A stretch of 64,000 bases of DNA from Streptomyces asoensis. Its GTDB lineage: Bacteria > Actinomycetota > Actinomycetes > Streptomycetales > Streptomycetaceae. The stretch covers positions 3,844,001 through 3,908,000 of the forward strand of contig NZ_CP049838.1 of NCBI RefSeq assembly GCF_013085465.1, written 5' to 3'. Each line of letters opens with the position of its first letter. Within the stretch, counting starts at the first letter, position 1. The notes beneath the pieces are model-generated. The model was not told the DNA's origin. It saw only the letters and a program-made list of their open reading frames with translations, and did not search any database. This document shows, piece by piece, positions 50,276-58,724 of the stretch. The position numbers were made by a program, and so were the translations under genes.

Positions 50276-51127
50276 TCAGGAGGCGGCCAGGTCCTTGTGG
50301 ATGACCTTGGCGACGCCCTGAATGGTCGTGATGCCGTAGTTCATGGTGCTGTTGCCGTGAGTGAGGACGGTCATGACGTAGTCGTGGCCGCCGCCCTTGA
50401 AGGTGCCGACGCTGTGCACCCGCCAGCCGTGCGTGGCGCGCGACAGCCACCCGTTCTTGACGTGCCAGCTGACCCCGGCCGGCCTCCCGTAGGGGGTGCC
50501 CCAGCGCTGCGCCGAGATGACCTTGCCCATCAGCGTGTTGACGTAGGCGCGCGAGGCGTCGGTCAGGACCGTGTTCTTGGCGGGGAGCAGCTTCAGCAGC
50601 TTCTGCTCGTCGGTGACGGTGATCTGGGTCAGGCCCCAGTAGCCGTTCGCGCCCGGCTTGGTCTGCGTCATCTTCGCGGCCGTCAGAAAGTTCTTGATCT
50701 TCGTCGTGCCGAGCTGCTTCCACAGGGTGGAGGTGGAGGCGTTGTCCGACTTGGTGATCATGGCCGTGGCGAGGGTCTTCTCACGGCTGGTCAGCGCCCG
50801 GCCGGTCTTCTGCGCGTCCCACAGCAGCGCGGAGAGGACGGTGACCTTGACGACGCTGGCCGAGTCGAAGGCGGTGGAGGCACGCAGGGTGCAGGTGGTG
50901 TTGGTGGTGCGGTCGTAGAGGCCGACGGCGATCGTGCCCTTGCGGTTCGCGAGTGCGGCGGTGATGTCCTTCTTCAGCTTGGCCGCGAGCCCGGCCTTGG
51001 CCGACGTACAGCTGACGGTGGGGGTGGCGGCCACGGCGGGCGCGGCGGCCGCCACGCCGGATATGAGGACGCCGGCGGTGAGCCCGGCGCCGAGCAGCCT
51101 TCTGCTTCTTCGTGTCCGGTGAGTCAT
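50276..51127 (-). CDS. Secreted serine hydrolase, class A beta-lactamase-like
   Basis: A 283-residue exported protein. Signal peptide: MTHRTRRSRRLLGAGLTAGV, cut near AVAAT. The beta-lactamase/PBP fold motifs are present: Ser and Lys in DSASVVKVTVL (SxxK), SDN in ITKSDNAST, and KNGW in VKNGWLSR in place of KTG. No clear omega-loop Glu of true class A enzymes was seen (the region reads TDASRAYVNTLMG), so a D,D-peptidase or other hydrolase role is more likely than antibiotic resistance. It is divergent from the GT39 gene over a repeat-bearing region. Confidence 0.85.
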   Translation of the reverse strand: MTHRTRRSRRLLGAGLTAGVLISGVAAAAPAVAATPTVSCTSAKAGLAAKLKKDITAALANRKGTIAVGLYDRTTNTTCTLRASTAFDSASVVKVTVLSALLWDAQKTGRALTSREKTLATAMITKSDNASTSTLWKQLGTTKIKNFLTAAKMTQTKPGANGYWGLTQITVTDEQKLLKLLPAKNTVLTDASRAYVNTLMGKVISAQRWGTPYGRPAGVSWHVKNGWLSRATHGWRVHSVGTFKGGGHDYVMTVLTHGNSTMNYGITTIQGVAKVIHKDLAAS

Positions 51128-51157
51128 GACCTGTTGACACACAAGTTCGTACGAAAG

Positions 51158-51231
51158 GTTGTACGCATCGCCAAGGTTGTGTGCGTCACCAACGTTGTGT
51201 GCGTCACCAACGTTGTGTGTGCGTCACCTCA
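51158..51231. repeat. Four tandem 18-bp repeats in a divergent promoter region
   Basis: Units of the form gttgtgtgcgtcaccaac lie at 51158-51175 (divergent copy), 51176-51193, 51194-51211 (identical) and 51212-51231 (2 bp longer). They fill the gap between the beta-lactamase-like gene (minus) and the GT39 gene (plus). The sequence is less GC-rich than its surroundings and could be a cluster of regulator sites. Confidence 0.8.
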
Positions 51232-51331
51232 AGTATTGGGGAAAGCCTGGGCAACGCGTTACCGCGGCCTGTGCGTTCTCACAGGCGGCGGCCAGCTCGA
51301 CCACAGCGACCACCCACAACGGCCGTACAGC

Positions 51332-53710
51332 ATGCGCAGGGTGACATCTGCCACCGATCCACTCCCCCACCCGCCCGTGCCCCCCGCCGTGTCCCCGGAC
51401 CGGTCACCGCCGACGACCTCCGATACGGCCCCCGCGGCACCCCCGCCGGACAGGGCGCCGCGCTGGTCGCTGCCCGCGCTGATCGCGATCATGATCCTGG
51501 CGGGCGTGCTGTACTCCTGGAACCTGTCCGGGTCGAGCCTCAACAGCTTCTACAGCTCCGCGATCTACAGCGGTACGCAGAGCTGGAAGGCGTGGTTCTT
51601 CGGCTCGCTGGACGCCGGGAACTTCATCACCGTCGACAAGCCGCCGTTCGCGCTCATGATCATGGGCCTGTCCTGCCGGATCTTCGGGTTCGGCACCTGG
51701 CAGATGATGCTGCCGGAGGTAGCGGCGGCGCTGGGCACGATCTGGATCCTGCACTCCTCGGTGAAGCGGGTCTTCGGACACGCGGCCGCCGCCGTCGCGG
51801 CCCTCGTGCTCGCGCTGACGCCGATCACCGTCGCCATCAACCGCGACAACAACCCCGACACCGTCCTCGTCCTGCTGATGGTGGCCGGCGCGGCCCTCGC
51901 CCTGCGCGCCACGCGCGACGACCGGCTGCTGCCGCTCCTCGGCTCCGCGGTCTGCTTCGGGCTCGCCTTCAACACCAAGATGCTCCAGGGATACATCGCC
52001 CTGCCGGCCGTCTTCGCCGTGTACCTGTACGCGTCGAGGCTGGGCTGGAAGAAGAAGGCCGTGAACCTGGCGCTGGCCGCCGTGGCACTGGCCGTCGCCA
52101 GCTTCTGGTGGGCTACGGCCGTGTCCCTGGTGCCCGCCGACGACCGGCCGTACATCGGCGGTTCGACCGACGGCAGCGCCTGGGACCTGATCATGGGCTA
52201 CAACGGCCTGGGCCGGGTCCTCGGCGGCGAGGGCAACGGCGGGGGCGGCGGAGGCGGCGGCTCCTTCGCCGGCACCGCGGGCATCGGCCGGATGTTCAAC
52301 GACGTCCTCGGCGGCCAGATCTCCTGGCTGATCCCCTTCGCGGCCATCGCGCTCGTCGCCGGCCTGGTGCTGCGCGGCCGGGCCCCGCGCACCGACCCCA
52401 CCCGCGCCGCGCTGGTGCTGTGGGGCGGCTGGCTGGTGCTGCACTATCTGACCTTCGCCATGGCGGAGGGCACCATGCACCCGTACTACACGACCGCGCT
52501 CGCCCCGGGCATCGCGGCGCTGTGCGGGGGCGGCGGGGTCATGCTGTGGCGTGCCCTGCGCGGCGGTGACGCCCGCTGGTCGTGGGTGCTGCCCGTGGGG
52601 CTCGCGGTCACCGGCGTCTGGGCGATCGTGCTGCTGCGGCGCGCCACCGGCTGGAACACCTGGCTGTGGCCGGTCGTCGGCGCGGTCATGGTCCTCGCGA
52701 TCGTGGGCCTGTTCGTCCTGCGGTCCGCGAGTTCCGGCACCAGGGTCCGGCTCCTCGGCGCGTCCGTCGCCGCGGCGATCGTGGCGGCCCTCGCCGGTCC
52801 GACGGCGTACGCCGCCTCGCCGGCCTTCGGTTCGTCCAGCGGCATGATGGGCGGCACCAACCCGACCGCGGGTCCGTCCACCGGTGGCGGCATGGGCGGT
52901 CCCGGTGGCGGCGGTGGCGGTGGCCGGGGCGGCTTCGGCGGCGGCAACGGCGGTCCCGGCGGCCAGGCACCCGGCGGCACGCAGCAGGGCGGCCAGGCGA
53001 GCGGCGAGTTCCCCGGCGGCGGCAACGGCCAGATGACACCGGGCGGCGGCGACGGCGAACTCCCGCAGGGCGGCGGCGCCCCGAGCGGAGCGCCGAGCGG
53101 CGGCCAGGGCGGCCAACAGGGCGGCACGAACGGGGAGATCCCCGGCGGCGGCCAGGGCGGCGGCGAGAGCGGCACGGCTCCGAGCGGCGGCACCGGTGGT
53201 GGCCCCGGCGGCGGTACGGGTGGCGGCGGGATGGGCGGTGGCGGCGGCATGGGCGGCGCCGACAGCGAGCTCATCTCCTACCTGGAGAAGCACCAGGACG
53301 GCGCCACCTGGCTGATCGCGGTCTCCAACTCGCAGAGCGCGGGCCAGATGATCCTCAGCAGCGGCAAGCCCGTCATCTCCATGTGGGGCTTCACCGGCAG
53401 CGACCAGGCGATGACCCTCGCCAAGCTCAAGGAGCTGGTGAAGAAGGGCGAGCTGCACTACATCCAGCTCGGCGGCGGCGGTATGGGCGGCAACAGCAGC
53501 CTGAACCAGGAGATCACCGCCTGGGTGCAGAAGAACGGCACGGCGGTGCCGGCGAGCGCCTACAGCTCGACGTCGAGCTCCGCGTCCGGCTCGGATTCCG
53601 CGTCCGCGTCCGGCTCGGAGACCTCCGGCTCGGACGCCTCGGGCACGGACACCTCGTCGCAGAGCAACCAGTCGACGATCTACCGACTGGACGCCTCGGA
53701 CGTGAGCTGA
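51332..53710 (+). CDS. GT39-type membrane glycosyltransferase with a glycine-rich domain
   Basis: A 792-residue ArnT/PMT-like glycosyltransferase. After a Pro-rich start, about 12 membrane helices begin at LPALIAIMILAGVLYSWNLS. The first extracellular loop contains NFITVDKPPFALMIMGLS with the catalytic Asp-Lys-Pro. Residues about 503-645 are a Gly/Ser/Gln/Pro repeat (GGGMGGPGGGGG and similar). A C-terminal globular domain then starts at LISYLEKHQDGATWLIAVSN, with a Ser/Ala-rich tail. Relatives use lipid-linked sugars to glycosylate lipids or proteins outside the membrane. The ATG at 51332 is taken; GTG 51341 is an alternative. Confidence 0.9.
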   Translation: MRRVTSATDPLPHPPVPPAVSPDRSPPTTSDTAPAAPPPDRAPRWSLPALIAIMILAGVLYSWNLSGSSLNSFYSSAIYSGTQSWKAWFFGSLDAGNFITVDKPPFALMIMGLSCRIFGFGTWQMMLPEVAAALGTIWILHSSVKRVFGHAAAAVAALVLALTPITVAINRDNNPDTVLVLLMVAGAALALRATRDDRLLPLLGSAVCFGLAFNTKMLQGYIALPAVFAVYLYASRLGWKKKAVNLALAAVALAVASFWWATAVSLVPADDRPYIGGSTDGSAWDLIMGYNGLGRVLGGEGNGGGGGGGGSFAGTAGIGRMFNDVLGGQISWLIPFAAIALVAGLVLRGRAPRTDPTRAALVLWGGWLVLHYLTFAMAEGTMHPYYTTALAPGIAALCGGGGVMLWRALRGGDARWSWVLPVGLAVTGVWAIVLLRRATGWNTWLWPVVGAVMVLAIVGLFVLRSASSGTRVRLLGASVAAAIVAALAGPTAYAASPAFGSSSGMMGGTNPTAGPSTGGGMGGPGGGGGGGRGGFGGGNGGPGGQAPGGTQQGGQASGEFPGGGNGQMTPGGGDGELPQGGGAPSGAPSGGQGGQQGGTNGEIPGGGQGGGESGTAPSGGTGGGPGGGTGGGGMGGGGGMGGADSELISYLEKHQDGATWLIAVSNSQSAGQMILSSGKPVISMWGFTGSDQAMTLAKLKELVKKGELHYIQLGGGGMGGNSSLNQEITAWVQKNGTAVPASAYSSTSSSASGSDSASASGSETSGSDASGTDTSSQSNQSTIYRLDASDVS

Positions 53711-53732
53711 CCGGCACGGCCCAACGGTCCGG

Positions 53733-53764
53733 AACGGCCCCTGACATGACAGTCAGGGGCCGTT
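53733..53764 (+). terminator. Terminator of the GT39 gene
   Basis: A perfect 13-bp stem AACGGCCCCTGAC (53733-53745) / GTCAGGGGCCGTT (53752-53764), 6-nt loop, followed by TTCGTCGTG. It lies 22 bp after the stop. Confidence 0.9.
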
Positions 53765-53920
53765 TCGTCGTGAGAAAGCGCGTTCAACTCGCGTAGACAA
53801 GGGGCAATTTGCCGGTTCCCGTCACCTGATAGACATGTCAGATTCATTGCCATGACCGCATGTGCATGTCACTCTCCCGATTGCCGCCTCCAATCAACCC
53901 GCGTAGATCGGACACCCCAC

Positions 53921-54724
53921 ATGCTGGCGACACGCATACGCCGATGGAAGTCGGTGGCGCTTGCCACCACTGCCGTCCTGGTCGGTCTCACCGCGCCCGC
54001 GCTCACCGCGACCCCCGCCGCGGCGACCACGACGGCCTACGACGCGACGTACTACAAGAACGCGGTCGGCAAGACGGGTACGAGCCTGAAGTCCTCGCTG
54101 CACACGATCATCAGCAGCCAGACGAAGATCTCGTACTCCGCGGTCTGGGACGCTCTGAAGGCCACCGACCAGGACCCGAACAACAGCAGCAACGTGATCC
54201 TGCTGTACAGCGGTGTCTCGCGCAGCAAGTCCCTCAACGGCGGTGACGTCGGCGACTGGAACCGCGAGCACACGTGGGCCAAGTCCCACGGCGACTTCGG
54301 CGAGGTGACCGGTCCGGGCACGGACCTGCACCACCTGCGCCCCGCGGACGTACAGGTCAACAGCATCCGCGGCAACCTGGACTTCGACAACGGCGGCAGC
54401 GCGGTCACCAACGGCGGCGGCAGCACCGTCGACTCCGACTCCTTCGCGCCGCGCGCCGCGGACCGGGGCGACGTGGCCCGCATGATCCTCTACATGGCCG
54501 TGCGCTACGAGGGTGACGACGGCTTCGCCAACCTGGAGCCCAACGAGAAGGTCGGCAACGGCAGCAACCCCTACATGGGCAAGCTCTCCGTCCTCAAGGC
54601 GTGGAACGAGGCGGACCCGCCGAGCGCCTTCGAGGAGAAGCGCAACCAGGTCATCTACGACACCTACCAGCACAACCGCAACCCGTTCATCGACCACCCG
54701 GAGTGGGTCGAGGCGATCTGGTAG
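53921..54724 (+). CDS. Secreted endonuclease I-family nuclease
   Basis: A 267-residue exported nuclease. Signal peptide: MLATRIRRWKSVALATTAVL, cut near AAATTTAYD. The beta-beta-alpha metal motif reads GDWNREHTWAKSHGDFG with DLHHLRPADVQVNSIRGN, as in NucM/EndA, where the His acts as base and Asn/Glu bind Mg. RGDVARMILYMAVRYEGD is the next family block. It cuts extracellular DNA non-specifically. The ATG at 53921 is the only start that places the signal peptide first. A large terminator follows. Confidence 0.92.
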   Translation: MLATRIRRWKSVALATTAVLVGLTAPALTATPAAATTTAYDATYYKNAVGKTGTSLKSSLHTIISSQTKISYSAVWDALKATDQDPNNSSNVILLYSGVSRSKSLNGGDVGDWNREHTWAKSHGDFGEVTGPGTDLHHLRPADVQVNSIRGNLDFDNGGSAVTNGGGSTVDSDSFAPRAADRGDVARMILYMAVRYEGDDGFANLEPNEKVGNGSNPYMGKLSVLKAWNEADPPSAFEEKRNQVIYDTYQHNRNPFIDHPEWVEAIW

Positions 54725-54744
54725 CAGCTGGAGCGCGACCGCGG

Positions 54745-54787
54745 AGGGGCTGAACTTCCCTTGATGCCAAGGGGGTTCGGCCCCTTT
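54745..54787 (+). terminator. Terminator of the nuclease gene
   Basis: Nested stems AGGGGC...GCCCCT, GAAC...GTTC and CCCTT...AAGGG around a gatgcc loop, then TTTCGG. It lies 20 bp after the stop. Confidence 0.8.
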
Positions 54788-54966
54788 CGGCGTTCACGGG
54801 CACCATCCCGCCCAAGGGGCTGGTGTGTTGCATCACCGGTTCCCTCACACGGGTGAAGTCGATCTCCGTCCCGGGCATGTCGTCGCGACCGGGCGAAAGC
54901 ATGAAGGCCGCCTCGGCAGATCCGCCGGGGCGATCGCGATCCCGACTCCCTTTCCCGGAGACCTTC

Positions 54967-55320
54967 ATGAAGCTTCGCGCCTGGTCCTTCGCCGCCGCTC
55001 TCGCTCTGACCGCCCTCGCCCTGCCCGCCCAGAGTGCCTCGGCGGCGGCAGCGGCGCCGTCCTGTCCCGACGGATCGATCTGTTTCTACAGCGGCGAGAA
55101 CTTCCGCGGCAGCAGCTGGGAGTGGACCGCCCGCAGCGGCTACCGCGACATGCCGCCCGCCCTCCACGACCACGTGGGTTCCTTCGTCTCCGGTACCCGT
55201 GCCTGTTTCATCAACTGGGGCCCGGTGGAGAAGCGGAACGTCTTCAACGCCGACTACCGCTCGCGCTACCTGGGCGACTTCGGCGGCCGGATCGACGCCG
55301 TGGGCCCGGGCGCCTGCTGA
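54967..55320 (+). CDS. Secreted small protein, peptidase inhibitor I36-like
   Basis: A 117-residue protein. Signal peptide: MKLRAWSFAAALALTALALP, cut near SASAAAA. The mature part has a beta-gamma crystallin-like / SMPI-type fold: SCPDGSICFYSGENFRGSSW, FVSGTRACFINWG and YRSRYLGDFGGRIDAVGPGAC, with Cys residues placed for two disulfides. Streptomyces I36 proteins inhibit metalloproteases; a structural role is also possible. The ATG at 54967 is chosen for the signal peptide. It is monocistronic. Confidence 0.85.
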   Translation: MKLRAWSFAAALALTALALPAQSASAAAAAPSCPDGSICFYSGENFRGSSWEWTARSGYRDMPPALHDHVGSFVSGTRACFINWGPVEKRNVFNADYRSRYLGDFGGRIDAVGPGAC

Positions 55321-55323
55321 GCC

Positions 55324-55983
55324 CTACCGCTCGCCCTCGCCGCGGGGAGCGCCGTACCAACGCCACCGGGTGAGACGCGCGTGACCCGGGAGCTCTCCCC
55401 GGCCGGTGGCCCACAGCAGGGTGGGCCACCGGTCGGTGCCGGTCGGGGCGTCCGGGAAGAGCCTCGCCAGCACCCGGTCGCACAGGTCGGTGTCCGGCTC
55501 CCACCGGAGACCGAGCCCCTCGGCGACGTCGTACAGATGCACCAGCGTCTCGACGACCCCCATGGCGGCGAACCCCTCGGGGTCGGAGACCCCGAAGACG
55601 TGATGCGACCTGACGCTCGCCGGCGTCGTACGCACCATGGCGGTCAGCAGCGCCCCGCAGGCCTCCAGCACCTGCGCGAGTCCGGCCGCCCCGGCCGCCC
55701 GGTCCGCGAAGACGACGTTCGCCGGCGCACCGGGCCGCTCCGCGCACCACACGAAGGGCACCTCGGTGTCCGACGGCCCGCCCCGCGGGCCCAGTTGGGC
55801 GGCGTAGGCGAACAGGTCGTCGGCCAGATGCTCGACGGTCTCCCAGCAACTCCAGTCCAGGGAACCGGCCTTGGCGTCCCAGTCGGCCGCCTCGGCCCCG
55901 CGCAGGGCGGCCACCGCCGACCGGACCGCCTCCTGCACGTCGTCGGCGGTGACGGGGCCGGGTGATCGATCTGCTTCAGACAT
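55324..55983 (-). CDS. DinB-like / maleylpyruvate isomerase N-terminal domain protein
   Basis: A 219-residue helical-bundle protein. It has the DinB-type start VTADDVQEAVRSAVAALRGAEA with DWSCWETVEHLADDLFAYAAQ, whose His can bind metal, then GVVETLVHLYDVAEGLGL (second His region). Such proteins use mycothiol or metal in thiol-transfer reactions in actinomycetes. There is no exported signal. It is convergent with the I36 gene (3 bp apart) and 25 bp from the TPP-enzyme gene on the same strand. Confidence 0.8.
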   Translation of the reverse strand: MSEADRSPGPVTADDVQEAVRSAVAALRGAEAADWDAKAGSLDWSCWETVEHLADDLFAYAAQLGPRGGPSDTEVPFVWCAERPGAPANVVFADRAAGAAGLAQVLEACGALLTAMVRTTPASVRSHHVFGVSDPEGFAAMGVVETLVHLYDVAEGLGLRWEPDTDLCDRVLARLFPDAPTGTDRWPTLLWATGRGELPGHARLTRWRWYGAPRGEGER

Positions 55984-56008
55984 GGCGGGACCGTATCAAC
56001 GGTCTTCT

Positions 56009-57703
56009 CTAGGTGAGGTGCGTGGGCGCGAACATCCGCAGCACCGCCGGGAGGAGGACCACCGAGGGACCGGGCGTGGACAAGGCCTTCGTCAGGTCCG
56101 CCTCCAGGGTCTGCGGAGACGTCCGCACCCCCGGGACCCCGAAGGACTCCGCCAGGGCCACGTAGTCCGGGCAGGTCAGTTCGGTGGCCGTGGGCTCGCC
56201 GAAGGCGTCGGTCATGTACTCGCGCAGGATGCCGTAACCGCCGTCGTCGACGATCAGCCAGGTGACGTTCAGGTCGTACTGCCTGGCCGTCGCCAGCTCC
56301 GCGATCGAATACAGGGCGCCGCCGTCGCCGGACACGGCCAGCACCGGGCGGGTCGGGTCGGCCGCCGCCGCGCCCAGCGCCGCCGGGAAGCCGTAGCCCA
56401 GACCGCCCGCGCCCTGGGCCGAGTGCATGTGGTTGGGGCCCTTCGCGTCGAAGGCCGACCAGGCCCAGTAGGCGAGGATCGTCATGTCCCAGAAGGACGG
56501 GGAGTCGGCCGGCAGTGCCTTGCGGACGGACGCCAACACCTCCTGCTCCAGGGTGAGTTCCTGGGCGGCGATGCGGTCGGCGACCTTCGTGAGGACCTCA
56601 CGGACGCGCTCGGCGGCCTCCGGCCGGGCCCGCTCCGCCACCGGCTCCACCGTCTCGAGCAGCGCCTGCAACGCCAGTCGGGCGTCCGCGTGGATGCCGA
56701 GCGCCGGATGGTTCGACTCCAGCTTCCCCAGGTCCGCCTCGATCTGGATGACCCGGCCCCGCGGCTTGAACGTGTGGTAGTTGGAGGAGAGTTCGCCGAG
56801 CCCGGAGCCGACGACCAGGAGTACGTCCGCGTCCTCGAGGAAGTCCGTGGTGTGGCGGTCCTCGATCCAGGACTGGAGCGAGAGGGGGTGCGTCCAGGGG
56901 AACGCCCCCTTGCCGCCGGGCGTGGTGACCACCGGGGCCCGCAAGAGCTCCGCCAGCTGCCTCAGCTTGCCCGAGGCGTCCGACCGTACGACCCCGCCGC
57001 CCGCGATGATCGCCGGACGGGCCGCCTTCGACAGCAGGTCGGCTGCCACGGCGGTCAGTTCGGGGCGCGGCGGCAGCTCTTCGGGGAAGGCGTCGCCGCC
57101 GGTCACCACCGGGATCAGCGTCTGCGCCAGGAGCACGTCCTGCGGGATCTCCACCCACACCGGGCCGTGCGGCACGGTCAGCGCGGACTTCCAGGCCGCC
57201 TCGATCGCGGACGGGATCTGGGACTGGGTGCGGACGGTGTGGACCGACTTCACCACACCACGGAACGAGGCCGCCTGGTCGGGCAGTTCGTGCAGATAGC
57301 CGTGGCGGCCGCCGCCCAGACCGGCCGTCGGGATCTGGCTGCTGATCGCCAGCACCGGCGCCGAGGCGGCCGCCGCCTCCTGGAGCGCCGCGAGCGAGGT
57401 CAGCGCGCCCGGGCCCGTCGACAGCAGCAGCGGGGCCGCCTCGCCGGTGATCCGGCCGTACGCGTCCGCCGCGAACCCCGCGTTGTTCTCCACCCGCAGG
57501 CCGATGTACCGCAGCGAGGAGCGGCGCAGCGCGTCGAACATGCCGAGCGCGTGCTGGCCGGGCAGGCCGAAGACGGTGGTCGCGCCGAGCCCGGCCAGGG
57601 TCTCCACGACCAGGTCTCCGCCGTTGCGGCCGGCGGGAGGGTTCAGTGCAGCGGCGATCTGCGCCTGAGTCGGCCGGAGCACCAGGTCGTGGTCGTGAGT
57701 CAC
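56009..57703 (-). CDS. Thiamine pyrophosphate enzyme, acetolactate synthase-like
   Basis: A 564-residue ThDP-dependent enzyme with the usual three domains. The N-terminal PYR domain has [15 protein letters not shown] and [19 protein letters not shown] with the catalytic Glu. The central domain has [16 protein letters not shown]. The C-terminal PP domain has the ThDP-Mg motif [12 protein letters not shown] to [15 protein letters not shown]. It shares the acetolactate synthase fold, but its place between agmatinase and a DinB-like gene suggests another 2-oxo acid reaction, perhaps decarboxylation of a guanidino or amino acid product. It overlaps the agmatinase gene by 4 bp. Confidence 0.88.
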   Translation of the reverse strand: MTHDHDLVLRPTQAQIAAALNPPAGRNGGDLVVETLAGLGATTVFGLPGQHALGMFDALRRSSLRYIGLRVENNAGFAADAYGRITGEAAPLLLSTGPGALTSLAALQEAAAASAPVLAISSQIPTAGLGGGRHGYLHELPDQAASFRGVVKSVHTVRTQSQIPSAIEAAWKSALTVPHGPVWVEIPQDVLLAQTLIPVVTGGDAFPEELPPRPELTAVAADLLSKAARPAIIAGGGVVRSDASGKLRQLAELLRAPVVTTPGGKGAFPWTHPLSLQSWIEDRHTTDFLEDADVLLVVGSGLGELSSNYHTFKPRGRVIQIEADLGKLESNHPALGIHADARLALQALLETVEPVAERARPEAAERVREVLTKVADRIAAQELTLEQEVLASVRKALPADSPSFWDMTILAYWAWSAFDAKGPNHMHSAQGAGGLGYGFPAALGAAAADPTRPVLAVSGDGGALYSIAELATARQYDLNVTWLIVDDGGYGILREYMTDAFGEPTATELTCPDYVALAESFGVPGVRTSPQTLEADLTKALSTPGPSVVLLPAVLRMFAPTHLT

Positions 57704-58668
57704 TTCGCGCGAGCCTCGGCAATCTGTCGGGACATGATCGTGGTCAGTTCGTACGCCGTGTGGGACGCGGCCACCGACGTGATCTCCGCGTGATCGTACG
57801 CGGGGGCCACCTCGACGACGTCGGCCGAGACCAGGTTGCAGGAGGCCAGGCCGCGCAGGATCTCCAGGAGTTCGCGCGAGGTCATGCCGCCCGCCTCCGG
57901 GGTCCCGGTGCCGGGGGCGTGCGCCGGGTCGAGGCAGTCGATGTCGATGGAGATGTAGAGGGGGCGGTCGCCGATGCGCTGACGCAGCTGGTCGGCGACC
58001 TCGTCGGCGCCGCGCCGGTACACGTCCGCCGAGGTGACGATGCCGAAGCCGAGCTTCTCGTCGTCGGTCAGGTCCTGCTTGCCGTACAGCGGGCCGCGGG
58101 TGCCGACGTGGGAGAGGGCCTCGGTGTCGAGGATGCCCTCCTCCACGGCCCGGCGGAACGGCGTGCCGTGGGTGTACTCCGCGCCGAAGTACGTGTCCCA
58201 GGTGTCGAGGTGCGCGTCGAAGTGGAGCAGGGCCACGGGTCCGTGCTTCTTCGCGACCGAGCGCAGCAGCGGCAGCGCGATGGTGTGGTCGCCGCCCAGG
58301 GTCATCAGGCGGGCTCCGGTGCCGAGCAGGTCGTCGGCCGCCGCCTCGATCGTCTCCACGGCCTCGTGGATGTTGAACGGGTTCACCGCGATGTCGCCGC
58401 CGTCCGCCACCTGGGCGAGGGCGAAGGGGGAGGCGTCCTGCGCCGGGTTGTACGGCCGCAGCAGCCGGGACGCCTCGCGGATCGCGTTGCCGCCGAAGCG
58501 GGCGCCCGGCCGGTACGAGACGCCCGAGTCGAACGGCACGCCCACCACGGCGACGTCGGCGCGGCCGACCTCGTCGAGGCGGGGCAGCCGGGCGAAGGTC
58601 GCGGGGCCGGCGTACCGCGGGACGCGGGAGGAGTCGACGGGGCCGCGGGGCGTCTCGTTGCCACTCAT
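57700..58668 (-). CDS. speB: Agmatinase / guanidino acid ureohydrolase
   Basis: A 322-residue ureohydrolase. All binuclear manganese ligands are in place: [11 protein letters not shown] (His), [14 protein letters not shown] (Asp-x-His-x-Asp) and [20 protein letters not shown] (Asp-x-Asp). Also present are [18 protein letters not shown] and the C-terminal [16 protein letters not shown]. It hydrolyses the guanidino group of agmatine or a related compound (guanidinobutyrate, guanidinopropionate) to urea. The ATG at 58668 is preferred over the TTG upstream. Operon: sodium symporter, agmatinase, TPP enzyme; a PucR regulator faces it. Confidence 0.92.
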   Translation of the reverse strand: MSGNETPRGPVDSSRVPRYAGPATFARLPRLDEVGRADVAVVGVPFDSGVSYRPGARFGGNAIREASRLLRPYNPAQDASPFALAQVADGGDIAVNPFNIHEAVETIEAAADDLLGTGARLMTLGGDHTIALPLLRSVAKKHGPVALLHFDAHLDTWDTYFGAEYTHGTPFRRAVEEGILDTEALSHVGTRGPLYGKQDLTDDEKLGFGIVTSADVYRRGADEVADQLRQRIGDRPLYISIDIDCLDPAHAPGTGTPEAGGMTSRELLEILRGLASCNLVSADVVEVAPAYDHAEITSVAASHTAYELTTIMSRQIAEARAK

Positions 58669-58724
58669 GATCAAATGCTCTCTTTCTTACGCTTCATCGC
58701 GTATGTACTACTTCTCGTACGACT

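Noticed and set aside
50276..51127. Antibiotic-resistance beta-lactamase
   Set aside because: SxxK and SDN are present but KTG is altered to KNG and no omega-loop catalytic Glu is evident, so resistance activity is not supported.
51158..51231. Possible CRISPR array
   Set aside because: Units are directly adjacent with no unique spacers and there are no cas genes nearby.
50252..51331. N-terminal extension of the GT39 gene by about 360 codons
   Set aside because: The extension is antisense to the beta-lactamase-like gene and passes through the 18-bp repeats; the Pro-rich start at 51332 fits the family.
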